DNA from: Pseudoruegeria aquimaris
GTDB taxonomy: Bacteria; Pseudomonadota; Alphaproteobacteria; Rhodobacterales; Rhodobacteraceae
Reading direction: 5' to 3'
DNA: 64,000 bases
NCBI RefSeq assembly: GCF_900172235.1
Contig: NZ_FWFQ01000002.1
Coordinates: 1-64,000, forward strand
The translations under genes were made by a program, and so were the position numbers. Below are positions 24,557 to 33,431 of this stretch, one piece after another (position 1 is the stretch's first letter; every line of letters begins with the position of its first letter). Below the pieces are notes generated by a model that was given only the letters and a program-made list of their open reading frames with translations, was not told the DNA's origin and searched no databases.

Positions 24557-25981
24557 ATGAGCACTTCCGAAATCGGCCTGATCGGCCTGGGCACCATGGG
24601 CGCGATGCTGGCGATGAACATCGCCGAGAAGGGCTTCGCGATCTCGGTCTTCAACCGCACCACCTCCAAGACCGATGATTTCATGGCGCTGGCCGCCCGC
24701 GAGCCCGGCGATCTTGCCAGCCGGCTGACGCCGACGAAGGCCCTGGAAGAGCTCGTCGCCTCCATCGCCAAGCCGCGCGCCATCATCCTGATGGTGCCCG
24801 CCGGCGCCGCGGTGGACGAGCAGATCGCCGCCCTGCGCCCGCTGCTGGACGCCGACGACCTGATCATCGACGCCGGCAACGCCAACTTCCACGATACCAA
24901 CCGCCGCGCCGCCGAGGCCGATGCGGCCGGCGTGCCCTACCTCGGGATCGGCGTTTCCGGCGGTGAGGAAGGCGCGCGCCACGGGCCGTCGATCATGGGC
25001 GGCGGCAAGAAGGCCTGCTGGGATCGGGTGAGCCACATCCTCGAAGCCATCTCGGCGAAATACGAAGGCCAGCCCTGCGCCACATGGATGGGCGAAGGCG
25101 GGGCCGGGCATTTCGTGAAGACCGTGCACAACGGCATCGAATACGCCGACATGCAGCTGATCGCGGAAGGCTACGGCCTGCTGCGCGACGGGCTGGGCAT
25201 GGGCGCGGCGGAGTGCGGCAAGGTCTTCGAGGCTTGGAACGAGGGCACGCTGCAATCCTACCTGGTGGAGATCTCCGGCAAGGTGAGCCAGGCCATCGAC
25301 CCGGCCACCGGCAAGCCGGTTCTGGACATCATCCTCGATCGGGCCGGCCAGAAGGGCACCGGCCGCTGGACGGTGATCGAGAGCCAGCAGGTCGGCGCGC
25401 CGGTGCCGGTGATCGAAGCCGCCGTGGCCGCGCGCAACATGTCGGCGGCGGTGGATACCCGCAAGGCCGGCCAGGATCTCTTCGGCGCCGCGCCGCAGGC
25501 GCTGCCCGAGGGCGCCGTCACCATCGAGGATCTGGAGGCCGCGCTGATCGCCGGCAAGATCATGTGCTACGCCCAAGGCTTCGCGCTGCTGGATACGGCC
25601 GGCGCGACCTACGGCTGGAGCCTGCCGATGCCCGCCATCGCCGAGGTCTGGCGCGAAGGCTGCATCATCCGCTCCTCCATGCTCAACGACATGGCCTCCG
25701 CCCTGCGCGAAGATCCCGCGCGCAACCTGATGTTCGCGCCCTACTTCGCTGATTTCATGAAGAAAACCCACGGCGCCCTGCGCAAGGTCGTGGGCGCTTC
25801 GGTGGCCCATGGCATCCCGGTTCCGGCCATGAGCGCCGCGCTCGGCTATTTCGACACCATGCGCACCGCGCGCGGCACCGCCAACATGGTGCAGGCCCAG
25901 CGCGATTTCTTCGGCGCCCATTCCTTCGAACGACTGGACGCGGAGGGCGCCCATCACGGCCCCTGGGGCAGTCACGCCTGA
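24557..25981 (+). CDS. gnd: 6-phosphogluconate dehydrogenase, decarboxylating
   Basis: The 474-residue enzyme oxidises 6-phosphogluconate to ribulose 5-phosphate and CO2 with NADP in the oxidative pentose phosphate pathway. It shows the N-terminal nucleotide fold GLGTMGAMLAMN, the signature GVSGGEEGARHGPSIMGGG near residue 130, and the active-site Lys in KTVHNGIEYADMQLI near 185. Length is that of the long, standard form. The start at 24557 follows a purine-rich ACGAGGG site 11 bases upstream. It stands alone, convergent with the FadB-like gene. Confidence 0.95.
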   Translation: MSTSEIGLIGLGTMGAMLAMNIAEKGFAISVFNRTTSKTDDFMALAAREPGDLASRLTPTKALEELVASIAKPRAIILMVPAGAAVDEQIAALRPLLDADDLIIDAGNANFHDTNRRAAEADAAGVPYLGIGVSGGEEGARHGPSIMGGGKKACWDRVSHILEAISAKYEGQPCATWMGEGGAGHFVKTVHNGIEYADMQLIAEGYGLLRDGLGMGAAECGKVFEAWNEGTLQSYLVEISGKVSQAIDPATGKPVLDIILDRAGQKGTGRWTVIESQQVGAPVPVIEAAVAARNMSAAVDTRKAGQDLFGAAPQALPEGAVTIEDLEAALIAGKIMCYAQGFALLDTAGATYGWSLPMPAIAEVWREGCIIRSSMLNDMASALREDPARNLMFAPYFADFMKKTHGALRKVVGASVAHGIPVPAMSAALGYFDTMRTARGTANMVQAQRDFFGAHSFERLDAEGAHHGPWGSHA

Positions 25982-26052
25982 AAAGGCGCTTGAAGACCGC
26001 CCCGTAACTCCTTGAAAAACGTGGATTGCGCCGCCGGTGGCGGCGGCGCGGC

Positions 26053-27954
26053 TCAGGCGTTTTCCCGCTCCACCCCCGCAAGCGGCTCGCCGTTGAGGAT
26101 GCATTTCTCGATCAAGGGCGAGATCGCCCAGACGGCGGCCCCTCTGCGCTCCGCGCGCGCCTTCAGCCGCTTGCGAAGGCCGAGCAGCCCCGCCTGATCC
26201 GCCTGGAACATCGGCCCGCCGCGCCAGCGCGGAAACCCGAAGGCATGGATGGCCACCGCGTCCACGTGGGCCGCCGCTTCGGCCACGCCCTCCTCCACGG
26301 CCCGCGCCCCGGCATTGGCCAGCGCGGCCAGCACAAGCGCCACCATCTCCTCATCGCCCAGCTCTTCGCCTTCGCCCTGCACGGCGCCCCGCGCCAAAAC
26401 CGCGTAGCCCGTGGGCGACAGCCCCCAGGCGTGCAGCGCCCCGAGCAACCGGTCCGGCGCGCAGCCCCCCGCCACGAGATCACCGGCCGCCTCGGTGAGC
26501 GCCCGGTGCAGGCGGACGACCAGCCCGCTGCCGTCAACGAAGACGGGCAGCCGCGCCAGACGCGCCACCAGCGCCGCGACCGACTGCAACACCCCCGGCG
26601 CGCATCCCGGAGCGGGCGTGATCTCGACGAGTTCCCCGGTTTCCAGCGGGAGCGAGAATTGCAGGGCGCAGGCGGCGGCACCGGCGGGAAGCCAGGCCGT
26701 GGCGGCGCGAAGCTGCGCGGGATCGGAGAGCGCAAGGATCGCCCCCTCGCCCAGCCCGGCATGCAGCGCCTTCAGAAGCGCCGTCACCTCGTCCACGCCG
26801 TATCCCTCCGGCACGAGCGCCAGCCCGGCGGCCCCGAGATCGCCCACGCCGAGAGACACATGCAGGTTGTGCAGGCAGAGGGCACGGGTCTCGGCATCGA
26901 TCGCGCCGGCCTTGAGCAGCCGTTCGAGCAGATCGCCGGTGGCCGTCAGGGCCTCCTCCAGCGGGGCCTGACGCTCCTCGAAGAGCACCACCTCGATCCC
27001 CGCGATCAGGATGGCGAAGGCCAGCGCCGGCACCTCGCGCCCCCCGGCGGCGATGGCCACGCGCCCGATCCGCGTGGCCGTGGGCTGCGCGCCCTCTTCA
27101 CCGCGAAACGCGCGCGGAAGCTGCGCGGCTCGGCGCTCGGCCTGCAGGGCATGGCGCAGCGCGCGGGCGGCTTCGGTCCGGGCGGCATCCTGAAGCGCGG
27201 TGAGTTCGCGCGCGCAGCCCGCCTCGAACGGCAGAAGCTGCGCGCTTTCCACGCAATCCGCGATGGCGGCGGCCGAGGGGCGGCGCGGGGTAGCCGCCGC
27301 CGCCCGCGCCCGCCTGAGCGCGGCCTGGAACCCGACGCCATCGGCAAGCCCATCGCGCCGCGCGCGCGTCGGGCGCGGCGCCACCTCGCCGAGATCGGCC
27401 AGCGCCGCGAGCGCCGCATCGCGGGTGACATCGGCCAGCAGCCCATCCACGACGCCGGCCGCCACCAGATCCTCGGCCGACATGGCCGCGCCCGTCTGCA
27501 ACAGCGACAGCGCCACCTCGGCCCCGGCCAGCCGCGGCAGGCGCTGGGTCACGCCGCCGGCGGGGACGAGCCCGAGCCGGGCGGCCGGGAAATCCATCTG
27601 CGTATCCGGGGTGGCCAGGCGGTAGTGGCAGGCGAGCGCCAGCGCGCCGGTGCCGGCCCGCACCCGGCCCGACAGCCGCGCGATGACCGGTTTGGCGCAG
27701 GCCTCGACCCTGTCGCACAGCTGCCCCAGGTCTTCCGCCACGGCGGGATCGGTTTCCAGCAGATCCGCCAGCGAGCCGCCGCGGCCCTGCCCGAGCTCGA
27801 TCAGGATCCTCCGGACCGCGCCATTGCGCTCCGCCGCTTCGATCTGCGCGGCCAGATCCCCCAGCGTCGGCCCGCAGAAACGGCTCTGCAGCCGCACCGG
27901 CGGCGTGATGATCGCAAGATCCCCTTCGTGCTGCGTGACGACACGGCTCGACAT
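26053..27954 (-). CDS. Degenerate FadB/FadJ-like protein (hydratase and dehydrogenase sites lost)
   Basis: The 633-residue protein has the layout of the multifunctional beta-oxidation enzyme: crotonase fold (1-190), linker, nucleotide-binding and C-terminal 3-hydroxyacyl-CoA dehydrogenase parts ending in the intact GFPRWRGGPMFQAD block. Both active centres look lost. The usual GGGxE reads GTGALAL (101-107), and the second Glu site (PExxLG) reads PAARLGL (124-130). The NAD motif GxGxMG reads AAGGREV (302-308). The SNTS block reads LSDP, and the HFFNP His is replaced in QFSLP (432-436). The frame is intact with no stops, so this is a maintained pseudoenzyme rather than a decaying gene. CoA-ester binding or scaffolding is possible. 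Confidence 0.8.
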   Translation of the reverse strand: MSSRVVTQHEGDLAIITPPVRLQSRFCGPTLGDLAAQIEAAERNGAVRRILIELGQGRGGSLADLLETDPAVAEDLGQLCDRVEACAKPVIARLSGRVRAGTGALALACHYRLATPDTQMDFPAARLGLVPAGGVTQRLPRLAGAEVALSLLQTGAAMSAEDLVAAGVVDGLLADVTRDAALAALADLGEVAPRPTRARRDGLADGVGFQAALRRARAAAATPRRPSAAAIADCVESAQLLPFEAGCARELTALQDAARTEAARALRHALQAERRAAQLPRAFRGEEGAQPTATRIGRVAIAAGGREVPALAFAILIAGIEVVLFEERQAPLEEALTATGDLLERLLKAGAIDAETRALCLHNLHVSLGVGDLGAAGLALVPEGYGVDEVTALLKALHAGLGEGAILALSDPAQLRAATAWLPAGAAACALQFSLPLETGELVEITPAPGCAPGVLQSVAALVARLARLPVFVDGSGLVVRLHRALTEAAGDLVAGGCAPDRLLGALHAWGLSPTGYAVLARGAVQGEGEELGDEEMVALVLAALANAGARAVEEGVAEAAAHVDAVAIHAFGFPRWRGGPMFQADQAGLLGLRKRLKARAERRGAAVWAISPLIEKCILNGEPLAGVERENA

Positions 27955-28183
27955 GGCTGCTCCCTCTTTCTCGGCGCAGCACCTGCGGGGCGATCAGAGC
28001 GGGCTGAGGCCCCCGTGCCGCGGGGCCCTGCCGGCGGAAGCCGGTCGGGCCTTCCTTGTTGCCGTTCTCATAACGGATGCATTTTCGGGAATGAGTATGT
28101 TCGCTGCCGCCTTGCAAAGCAAGCGAGCCGGCAGCGGGGCCGCGGCAGGGTCGCGCCGGGGCGCGGACGGCGGCGCGCGCCGC

Positions 28184-28402
28184 TCAGACGGGCATGTTGT
28201 CGAACGGATCCTCGCCCTCTTCGAGGTCACGCTCAAGCGCCTCTTCGAGCTTCACCAGATCGTCCGGCAGGGGCATGCCGAGGCCCTTCATCTCCGAGAG
28301 CTTCTCCCGCAGTTCCTCCTGCAGAACGTGCGAGTCTTCCGGCGCCTTCTCGATTTCGTCGAGCAGCATCAGGATGGCTGCCTTGAGTTGTTCGAATGCC
28401 AT
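28184..28402 (-). CDS. Small acidic helical protein
   Basis: This 72-residue protein is almost entirely charged helix (EQLKAAILMLLDEIEKAPED and a Glu/Asp-rich tail). It is similar in character to many short Rhodobacterales proteins that accompany DksA-like genes. It lies 24 bases downstream of the DksA/TraR gene and is probably co-transcribed. No domain is recognised. A role with the zinc-finger protein is inferred from position only. Confidence 0.65.
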   Translation of the reverse strand: MAFEQLKAAILMLLDEIEKAPEDSHVLQEELREKLSEMKGLGMPLPDDLVKLEEALERDLEEGEDPFDNMPV

Positions 28403-28426
28403 GTCGTTTCTCCCTTGGGTTCGGCC

Positions 28427-28753
28427 TCAACCGGCCTTGGCCGCGCAGCCGGCGCAGAGCGGGGTGGTGGGCAGAAGATCCAGCCGTTGCGGCGCGATCT
28501 CGGCGCCGCATTGCACGCAGTAGCCGTATTCTCCCTCATCGATGCGCTTGAGGGCAATCTCCAATTGGCGCAGCTCGGTCTGGCCGCTCACCCCGATGCC
28601 TTCCAGCACCTCGTCCCCCTCGCGCTCGGTGGCCAGTTCCTCCCAATCCCGCGCCTGGTGGGAATCCAGTTCGGTTTCGATGGCCCGCAGACGCTCCTGC
28701 AGTTCGGCCTTCCGTTTCAGCAGCTGGGCGCGACGTTCCTCAAGGTTGATCAT
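28427..28753 (-). CDS. TraR/DksA-family zinc-finger protein
   Basis: The 108-residue protein has an N-terminal coiled-coil (EERRAQLLKRKAELQERLRA) and a C-terminal four-Cys zinc finger, YCVQCGAEIAPQRL...PLCAGC. This is the layout of TraR/DksA proteins that insert into the RNA polymerase secondary channel. It is shorter than DksA itself (about 140-150), so it is a small paralogue. Whether it binds polymerase or answers to ppGpp is unknown. It diverges from the pmpAB-blh sulfur operon. Confidence 0.88.
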   Translation of the reverse strand: MINLEERRAQLLKRKAELQERLRAIETELDSHQARDWEELATEREGDEVLEGIGVSGQTELRQLEIALKRIDEGEYGYCVQCGAEIAPQRLDLLPTTPLCAGCAAKAG

Positions 28754-28843
28754 GCCATCCTCCTTTTTCTTTCATTTGCGAGGCTTTGCGGGCCGCGCGC
28801 ATTGATGCAGGTCAAGCATGGCGCGGAAAGCCTGCGGGAGTGC

Positions 28844-28872
28844 TTGACACATATTATTTTTTGCATATGTGT
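28844..28872 (+). promoter_or_regulatory. Palindromic operator over the pmpAB-blh promoter
   Basis: A -35 TTGACA (28844-28849) is followed after 16 bp by TATGTG (28866-28871). A perfect inverted repeat ACACATAT / ATATGTGT (28847-28854, 28865-28872) with a 10-bp AT-rich centre covers both elements, so a bound dimer would block polymerase. In other proteobacteria pmp-blh operons are controlled by sulfide/persulfide-sensing ArsR-type repressors (BigR/SqrR). The regulator gene is not in this window. Confidence 0.7.
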
Positions 28873-28906
28873 TGTCAGCAACGGATACGCACGAAAAGGA
28901 CAACCC

Positions 28907-29332
28907 ATGCCCATCGAATGGATATACGGGCTGATCGGCGGCGCGCTGATCGGCATCGCGGGCGCCATCTTCCTGCTGCTCAACGGCCGGATCATGGGCG
29001 CCAGCGGCATTCTCGGCAGCCTCGCCGACGGAACCGCCGGCCGGCAGGCCGGCGAGAACATCGCCTTCATCGCCGGCCTCATCGCCGTTCCCGGCGCGCT
29101 GGCGCTGCTCCTCGGCCCGGTGGAAACGAACATCACCCCGCAACTCTGGGTGCTGATCACGGCCGGCCTGCTCGTCGGCATCGGCACCCGGCTGGCCAAC
29201 GGCTGCACCTCGGGCCACGGCGTCTGCGGCATCTCGCGGCTCAGCCTGCGCGGCATCATGGCCACCGTCTTCTACATTCTCGCCGGCGGCGTGACCGTCG
29301 TGCTCTTCAAACACATCCTGGGAGTGATCTGA
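28907..29332 (+). CDS. pmpA: YeeE/YedE sulfur-transport half protein PmpA
   Basis: The 141-residue protein has four membrane segments and the conserved Cys block NGCTSGHGVCGISRLS near residue 98. It belongs to the YeeE/YedE family, which imports thiosulfate or related sulfane sulfur. Here the family is split into two half-size proteins, this and the next gene; each alone is half the usual length. The stop and next start overlap (TGATG at 29330-29334), so the halves are made together. With the downstream BLH-like hydrolase it forms a sulfide/thiosulfate-linked operon. Confidence 0.86.
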   Translation: MPIEWIYGLIGGALIGIAGAIFLLLNGRIMGASGILGSLADGTAGRQAGENIAFIAGLIAVPGALALLLGPVETNITPQLWVLITAGLLVGIGTRLANGCTSGHGVCGISRLSLRGIMATVFYILAGGVTVVLFKHILGVI

Positions 29333-29760
29333 TGCGCAGGCTCGTCTCTTTCATCGCCGGGTCGCTCTTCGGCACCGGCCTGCTGATCTCGGGCATGGTG
29401 GACACCGCCAAGGTGCAGGGCTGGCTCGACGTCTTCGGCAACTGGGACCCCACGCTGGCCTTCGTCATGGGCGGCGCGATCATCCCCATGGCCATCGCCT
29501 GGGCCTTCACGCGGGGGCGCAAGCCGGCCTTCGGTGAAGCCTTCCCCGCCCCGCCGGAGCCGAAGCTCGGCCGCAACCTCGTGATCGGCTCCACGCTCTT
29601 CGGCATGGGCTGGGGGCTTGCCGGGCTCTGCCCCGGCCCGGCCATGGCCTCGCTCACCTTCAACGGTCTGTCGGGGCTGGTTTTCCTCGTGGCGATGGCC
29701 GCCGGCATGTGGGCCGCACCGCCGCTGAAAACGAAACTGGAAGCCGCGCCCCAAGCGTGA
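29332..29760 (+). CDS. pmpB: YeeE/YedE sulfur-transport half protein PmpB
   Basis: This 142-residue second half has about four membrane segments and the conserved GLCPGPAMASL block near residue 103, again centred on a single Cys. It overlaps pmpA by one base. Together the two would build one pore with two Cys blocks that pass sulfur by persulfide relay, as proposed for YeeE. The substrate is inferred from family; sulfide resistance is another reported context. Confidence 0.85.
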   Translation: MRRLVSFIAGSLFGTGLLISGMVDTAKVQGWLDVFGNWDPTLAFVMGGAIIPMAIAWAFTRGRKPAFGEAFPAPPEPKLGRNLVIGSTLFGMGWGLAGLCPGPAMASLTFNGLSGLVFLVAMAAGMWAAPPLKTKLEAAPQA

Positions 29761-29772
29761 TAGGCGATCGAC

Positions 29773-30201
29773 ATGGACATTCGTGAAATCAGCCCGAACT
29801 ACTCGGTCACCCCGCAAATCGAGCCCGCCGACCTGCCGGCCATCAAGGCCGCCGGTTTCACCACGGTGATCTGCAACCGCCCCGACGCCGAAGTGCCCAT
29901 CGAGCTTCAGGCCGAGGCGATCCGCATCGCCACCGAGGCCGCCGGGCTGAAATTCGTGCTCAACCCGCTGAGCCACGGCAACCTGACGATGGACATCATC
30001 GAAACCCAGGGGCGGGCGCTGGCCGAAAGCGAAGGCAAGGTGCTGGGCTACTGCGCCTCCGGCAACCGCTGCACCATCCTGTGGTCCTTCGCGATGGCCG
30101 GGAAGCTGCCGACCGACGAGATCATCGCCGCCGGCACCCGCGCGGGCTACCAGACCGAGGGCCTGCGCCCCCAGATCGAGCAGCTCGCCGCGCAGGGCTA
30201 A
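29773..30201 (+). CDS. blh: BLH-type phosphatase-fold protein (DUF442)
   Basis: This 142-residue protein matches the beta-lactamase-hydrolase-like N-domain (DUF442) family. It has a CASGNRC loop near residue 94, placed like the CX5R phosphatase site of dual-specificity phosphatases. In sulfide-responsive operons the related protein acts in H2S/persulfide handling, often next to pmp genes. Here it is the single-domain form, without the metallo-beta-lactamase dioxygenase part. It is 12 bases after pmpB. The exact reaction is unknown. Confidence 0.82.
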   Translation: MDIREISPNYSVTPQIEPADLPAIKAAGFTTVICNRPDAEVPIELQAEAIRIATEAAGLKFVLNPLSHGNLTMDIIETQGRALAESEGKVLGYCASGNRCTILWSFAMAGKLPTDEIIAAGTRAGYQTEGLRPQIEQLAAQG

Positions 30202-30233
30202 GCTCACCTGTTCGCAGGGTCAGCCCACGGTAT

Positions 30234-30269
30234 CCTGAGCACGCGCCTGATTGGCAAGATGTGCTCAGG
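30234..30269 (+). terminator. Inverted repeat after blh
   Basis: CCTGAGCAC (30234-30242) pairs with GTGCTCAGG (30261-30269) across an 18-base loop. It is the only obvious hairpin between blh and the convergent histidine kinase gene. No long T-run follows, so confidence as an intrinsic terminator is moderate. Confidence 0.5.
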
Positions 30270-30421
30270 CTACGGCCCAACCTTTTCGGTGGATGATCCG
30301 AACAGCGCCCTTCATGAAAAACGCGCAACGGGAACCGTTGCGCCACGCCGTCCCGCCCCCTTACGGGGCGGCGCTCGACCTCCATCATGTTCGCAAAGGC
30401 CACGTTCCCCGGATCACGTGA

Positions 30422-33136
30422 TTACTGCGCCGCGGCCGCCTTGGGCCGCGCCAGCGGCAGCGTCACCCGGAAGGCGGCGCCGCCCTGCCCCGGCAGATAG
30501 ATGATCTCCCCGCCGAGGTTGGCCATGATCTCGCGGCAGATGGCGAGGCCCAGCCCGGCCCCGCCGGCGGCGGCCTGATCCGACAGGCGCGAGAACTTCT
30601 CGAAGATCAGCGTCTGGCTTTTCTCCGGAATGCCGGAGCCATTGTCGGCGAAGACGATATCCACCCGCGGCCCGCGCTGGCGCACCTGGATGCGCAGTTC
30701 CGGATCCTCCGCATCGCAGTATTTCTGCGCGTTGGATATCAGGTTGATGAAGACCTGGCTCAGGCGGTCGGTGTCGGTGTAGATCAGCAGATCCTCGGCA
30801 TGTTCATCGCGGATGATGCGCATGGGCCGTTCCTGGCGGGCGGCATGGGTGGCGGCCAGCGCGTGATCGAGCAGTTCGTTGAGGTTGCCGGCCTGCTCGT
30901 TCAGGATCACCTGCCCGTTCTCCAGCACGCTCAGATCCAGCAGATCATCGAGCAGCCGCGTCAGGCGCACGGCTTCATCGTGGATGATGCCGGCGAATTT
31001 CTCCACGTCCTCCTCCGGCACCGGGCCGCCGTCGCGCAGGATCTCCGAGAAGGCCCGGATCGACGTCATCGGCGTGCGCAGCTCGTGGCTGATCTGGCTC
31101 AGGAAGGCATCCTTCTGGATCGAAAGCTCGGTGAGCTTCTCGTTGGCCTCCTGCAACTGACGCGCGGTGCGCCCCAGTTCGGCGGACTGCGCCTCCAGCC
31201 GGCTGGAATACTCCATGATCTGCGCCGCCTCGTCGGCCACGGCCATCAGGTCCTCCACCGAGACGCTGGCCCCGCCGACGATCTGCGCGATCATCGCATG
31301 CGCCGTGGCCGCGCCCACCGAGCCGGAAAGCTCCCGTTCCAGCATCTCGAGAAAGTCCGGCGAAGGGTCCGGCAGGTAGCCGCTCTTGCCCTGCCCCGTC
31401 GCCGCGCGCTGGAAGAGCGCCTGGGCCTGGTCCGCACCGAGGATGCGCTGCGCCATCACCAGGAGATCCTCGGCCTCGGCCATGCCGCCCCGCCAGCCGC
31501 GCGCAGAGGCGCCGAACTCGTAGACGTTGACGAACTGCGCCCCCTGCAGACGCTCCAGCGGGCCGGGGAAGCTGAACAGCGAACCGAGGCAGAAGGCCAG
31601 CGTGTTCAGCACCATGCTCCACATCACCGCGTGCACCACCGGGTCCATCCCCTCGATGCCGAACAGCGCCTGCGGCCGCAGCCAGCCGATCCCGAACAGC
31701 CCGTGCTCCAGCACCGCTTCCGTCAGCAGGAAGCTGCCGCCGAAGGAGGGCAGGAACAGGGTGTAGCCCCAGACGGCGAAGCCGGTCAGAAGCCCCGCCG
31801 CCGCACCGATCCGAGTGGCGCCGCGCCAGAAGATGCCGCCGATCATCGCCGGCAGCACCTGCGCCACGCCGGCGAAGGAGATCAGCCCGATCGCGGCCAG
31901 CGCCGTGCCGCCACCCGAAATCCGGTAGTAGGCATAGCCCAGCAGCAGCACCGCCGCGATCGAGCAGCGCCGCGCGATCAGCACCACCTGCCGCACGTCG
32001 CCGGAGACCGTGGCCCCCTTGGTGGCGAAGGAGAGCCACAGCGGCATGACGATGTGGTTGGAAACCATCGTGGAGAGCGCGATGGCCGCCACGATCACCA
32101 TCGACGTCGCCGAGGAGAAGCCCCCGAGGAAGGAGAGCATCGCCAGCCCGTCCTGATCGGTGGCCAGCGGGATGGTGAGCACGAAAAGATCCGGATTCGC
32201 GCCCGCCGGCATCATCCCGAGCCCCACCACGGCGATGGGCACCACGAAGAGCGACATCAGGAACAGGTAGAGCGGGAAGGCCCAGCTCGCGGTGGCCACG
32301 TGGCGCTCGTCGGCGTTCTCCACCACCATGACCTGGAACATGCGCGGCAGGCACAGGAAGGCCACCGCCGACAGGAAGGTGAGCGAGACCCAGCGGCTGG
32401 CGTCGGGCTGCCAGTCGGCGATGGGGGAGGCGTCGATGCGGGCGAGGATGTCGGCCGGGCCGCTGGCCACGCCCCAGACGACGAAGACCCCGAGCCCGAC
32501 GAGAGCGACGAGCTTCACCACCGCCTCCACCGCGATGGCCGAGACCACCCCGTGGTGGCGCTCGTTGGCATCGAGGTTGCGGGTGCCGAAGAGCACGGTG
32601 AACAGCGCCAGCCCGGCGGCGATCCAGAGCGCGGTGGCGTTGAGATCCACCGGCTGCCACGCCGAAGCCTGCCGGCCCGAGGCCCGCCAGTCCCCCGCGA
32701 AGACGGCGAAGGACAGGGTAACCGATTGAAGTTGCAGCGCGATGTAGGGAGTGGTGCCGACCACGGCGAGCACCGTCACGATCACGCCCAGCAGGTTGGA
32801 TTTGCCGTAGCGCGAGGAGATCAGATCGGCGATCGAGGTGATGCGCTGCGTCTTGCCGATGCGCACCAGCTTGCGCACGATCCACCACCAGCCCACCATC
32901 ACCAGCGTCGGGCCGAGGTAGATCACGAGGAATTCGAGCCCGGAGCGCGCCGCGTAGCCCACCGCGCCGTAGAAGGTCCAGGCGGTGCAGTAGATCGAGA
33001 GCGACAGCGTGTAGACGATGGGCGAGCGCAGCCAGCCGATCTTGCCGGCCTGTGCGCGGCGCTCGGCGAAGAAGGCCACAAGGAACAGCGCCGCAACATA
33101 GGCGAGGCAGACGCCGACGAGCAGGTTGAAGGACAT
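30422..33136 (-). CDS. Sodium/solute symporter-histidine kinase (CrbS/CbrA-like)
   Basis: The 904-residue inner-membrane protein joins an SSS/PutP-type transporter domain of about 13 helices (residues 1-510) to a linker and a histidine kinase. The HisKA box is ISHELRTP with His684, and the ATPase domain has NLISNAQKYC, ADNGSGIPE and GAGLGLAI. This build is that of CrbS/CbrA kinases, which respond to small organic acids or C/N balance and, for CrbS, control acs. The small membrane protein and a receiver-only regulator follow upstream on the same strand. acs lies 10 kb away across the divergent transporter operon, supporting a CrbS-like role. Confidence 0.88.
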   Translation of the reverse strand: MSFNLLVGVCLAYVAALFLVAFFAERRAQAGKIGWLRSPIVYTLSLSIYCTAWTFYGAVGYAARSGLEFLVIYLGPTLVMVGWWWIVRKLVRIGKTQRITSIADLISSRYGKSNLLGVIVTVLAVVGTTPYIALQLQSVTLSFAVFAGDWRASGRQASAWQPVDLNATALWIAAGLALFTVLFGTRNLDANERHHGVVSAIAVEAVVKLVALVGLGVFVVWGVASGPADILARIDASPIADWQPDASRWVSLTFLSAVAFLCLPRMFQVMVVENADERHVATASWAFPLYLFLMSLFVVPIAVVGLGMMPAGANPDLFVLTIPLATDQDGLAMLSFLGGFSSATSMVIVAAIALSTMVSNHIVMPLWLSFATKGATVSGDVRQVVLIARRCSIAAVLLLGYAYYRISGGGTALAAIGLISFAGVAQVLPAMIGGIFWRGATRIGAAAGLLTGFAVWGYTLFLPSFGGSFLLTEAVLEHGLFGIGWLRPQALFGIEGMDPVVHAVMWSMVLNTLAFCLGSLFSFPGPLERLQGAQFVNVYEFGASARGWRGGMAEAEDLLVMAQRILGADQAQALFQRAATGQGKSGYLPDPSPDFLEMLERELSGSVGAATAHAMIAQIVGGASVSVEDLMAVADEAAQIMEYSSRLEAQSAELGRTARQLQEANEKLTELSIQKDAFLSQISHELRTPMTSIRAFSEILRDGGPVPEEDVEKFAGIIHDEAVRLTRLLDDLLDLSVLENGQVILNEQAGNLNELLDHALAATHAARQERPMRIIRDEHAEDLLIYTDTDRLSQVFINLISNAQKYCDAEDPELRIQVRQRGPRVDIVFADNGSGIPEKSQTLIFEKFSRLSDQAAAGGAGLGLAICREIMANLGGEIIYLPGQGGAAFRVTLPLARPKAAAAQ

Positions 33137-33418
33137 CTAGCCCCCTCCGCCGGCGTCGCCGTCGCTCTCGTCCTTTCGCAGGACGGAGCGCAGACGGCGG
33201 CTCAGGTAGGCGGCGCAGAGGATCAGCACGATCCAGACGGAAAAGAGGTAGACGATGCCGCGCGAGGTGCCGCGCTCCGCCGTCACGGTCTCCGACCAGA
33301 AGAGCGGCAGCAGCAGGGCGAGGATCCCGAAGAGCGGCAGCAGGCGGGCGGCATCCATCGTGCGGCGCTGGCGGTAGGTTTCGCGCGCGACGAAGACGGA
33401 TTTCTGCGGTTCTTTCAC
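33137..33418 (-). CDS. Small two-helix membrane protein next to the sensor kinase
   Basis: This 93-residue protein has two membrane helices (about residues 24-42 and 56-74) and basic, Gly-ending tails. Its stop abuts the start of the kinase gene directly (33137/33136), so it is translationally linked to it. Small proteins at this spot between receiver and symporter-kinase genes are common. It may assist assembly or sensing of the kinase. No family was recognised by eye. Confidence 0.7.
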   Translation of the reverse strand: MKEPQKSVFVARETYRQRRTMDAARLLPLFGILALLLPLFWSETVTAERGTSRGIVYLFSVWIVLILCAAYLSRRLRSVLRKDESDGDAGGGG

Positions 33419-33431
33419 GGGGGGCCCGGCG

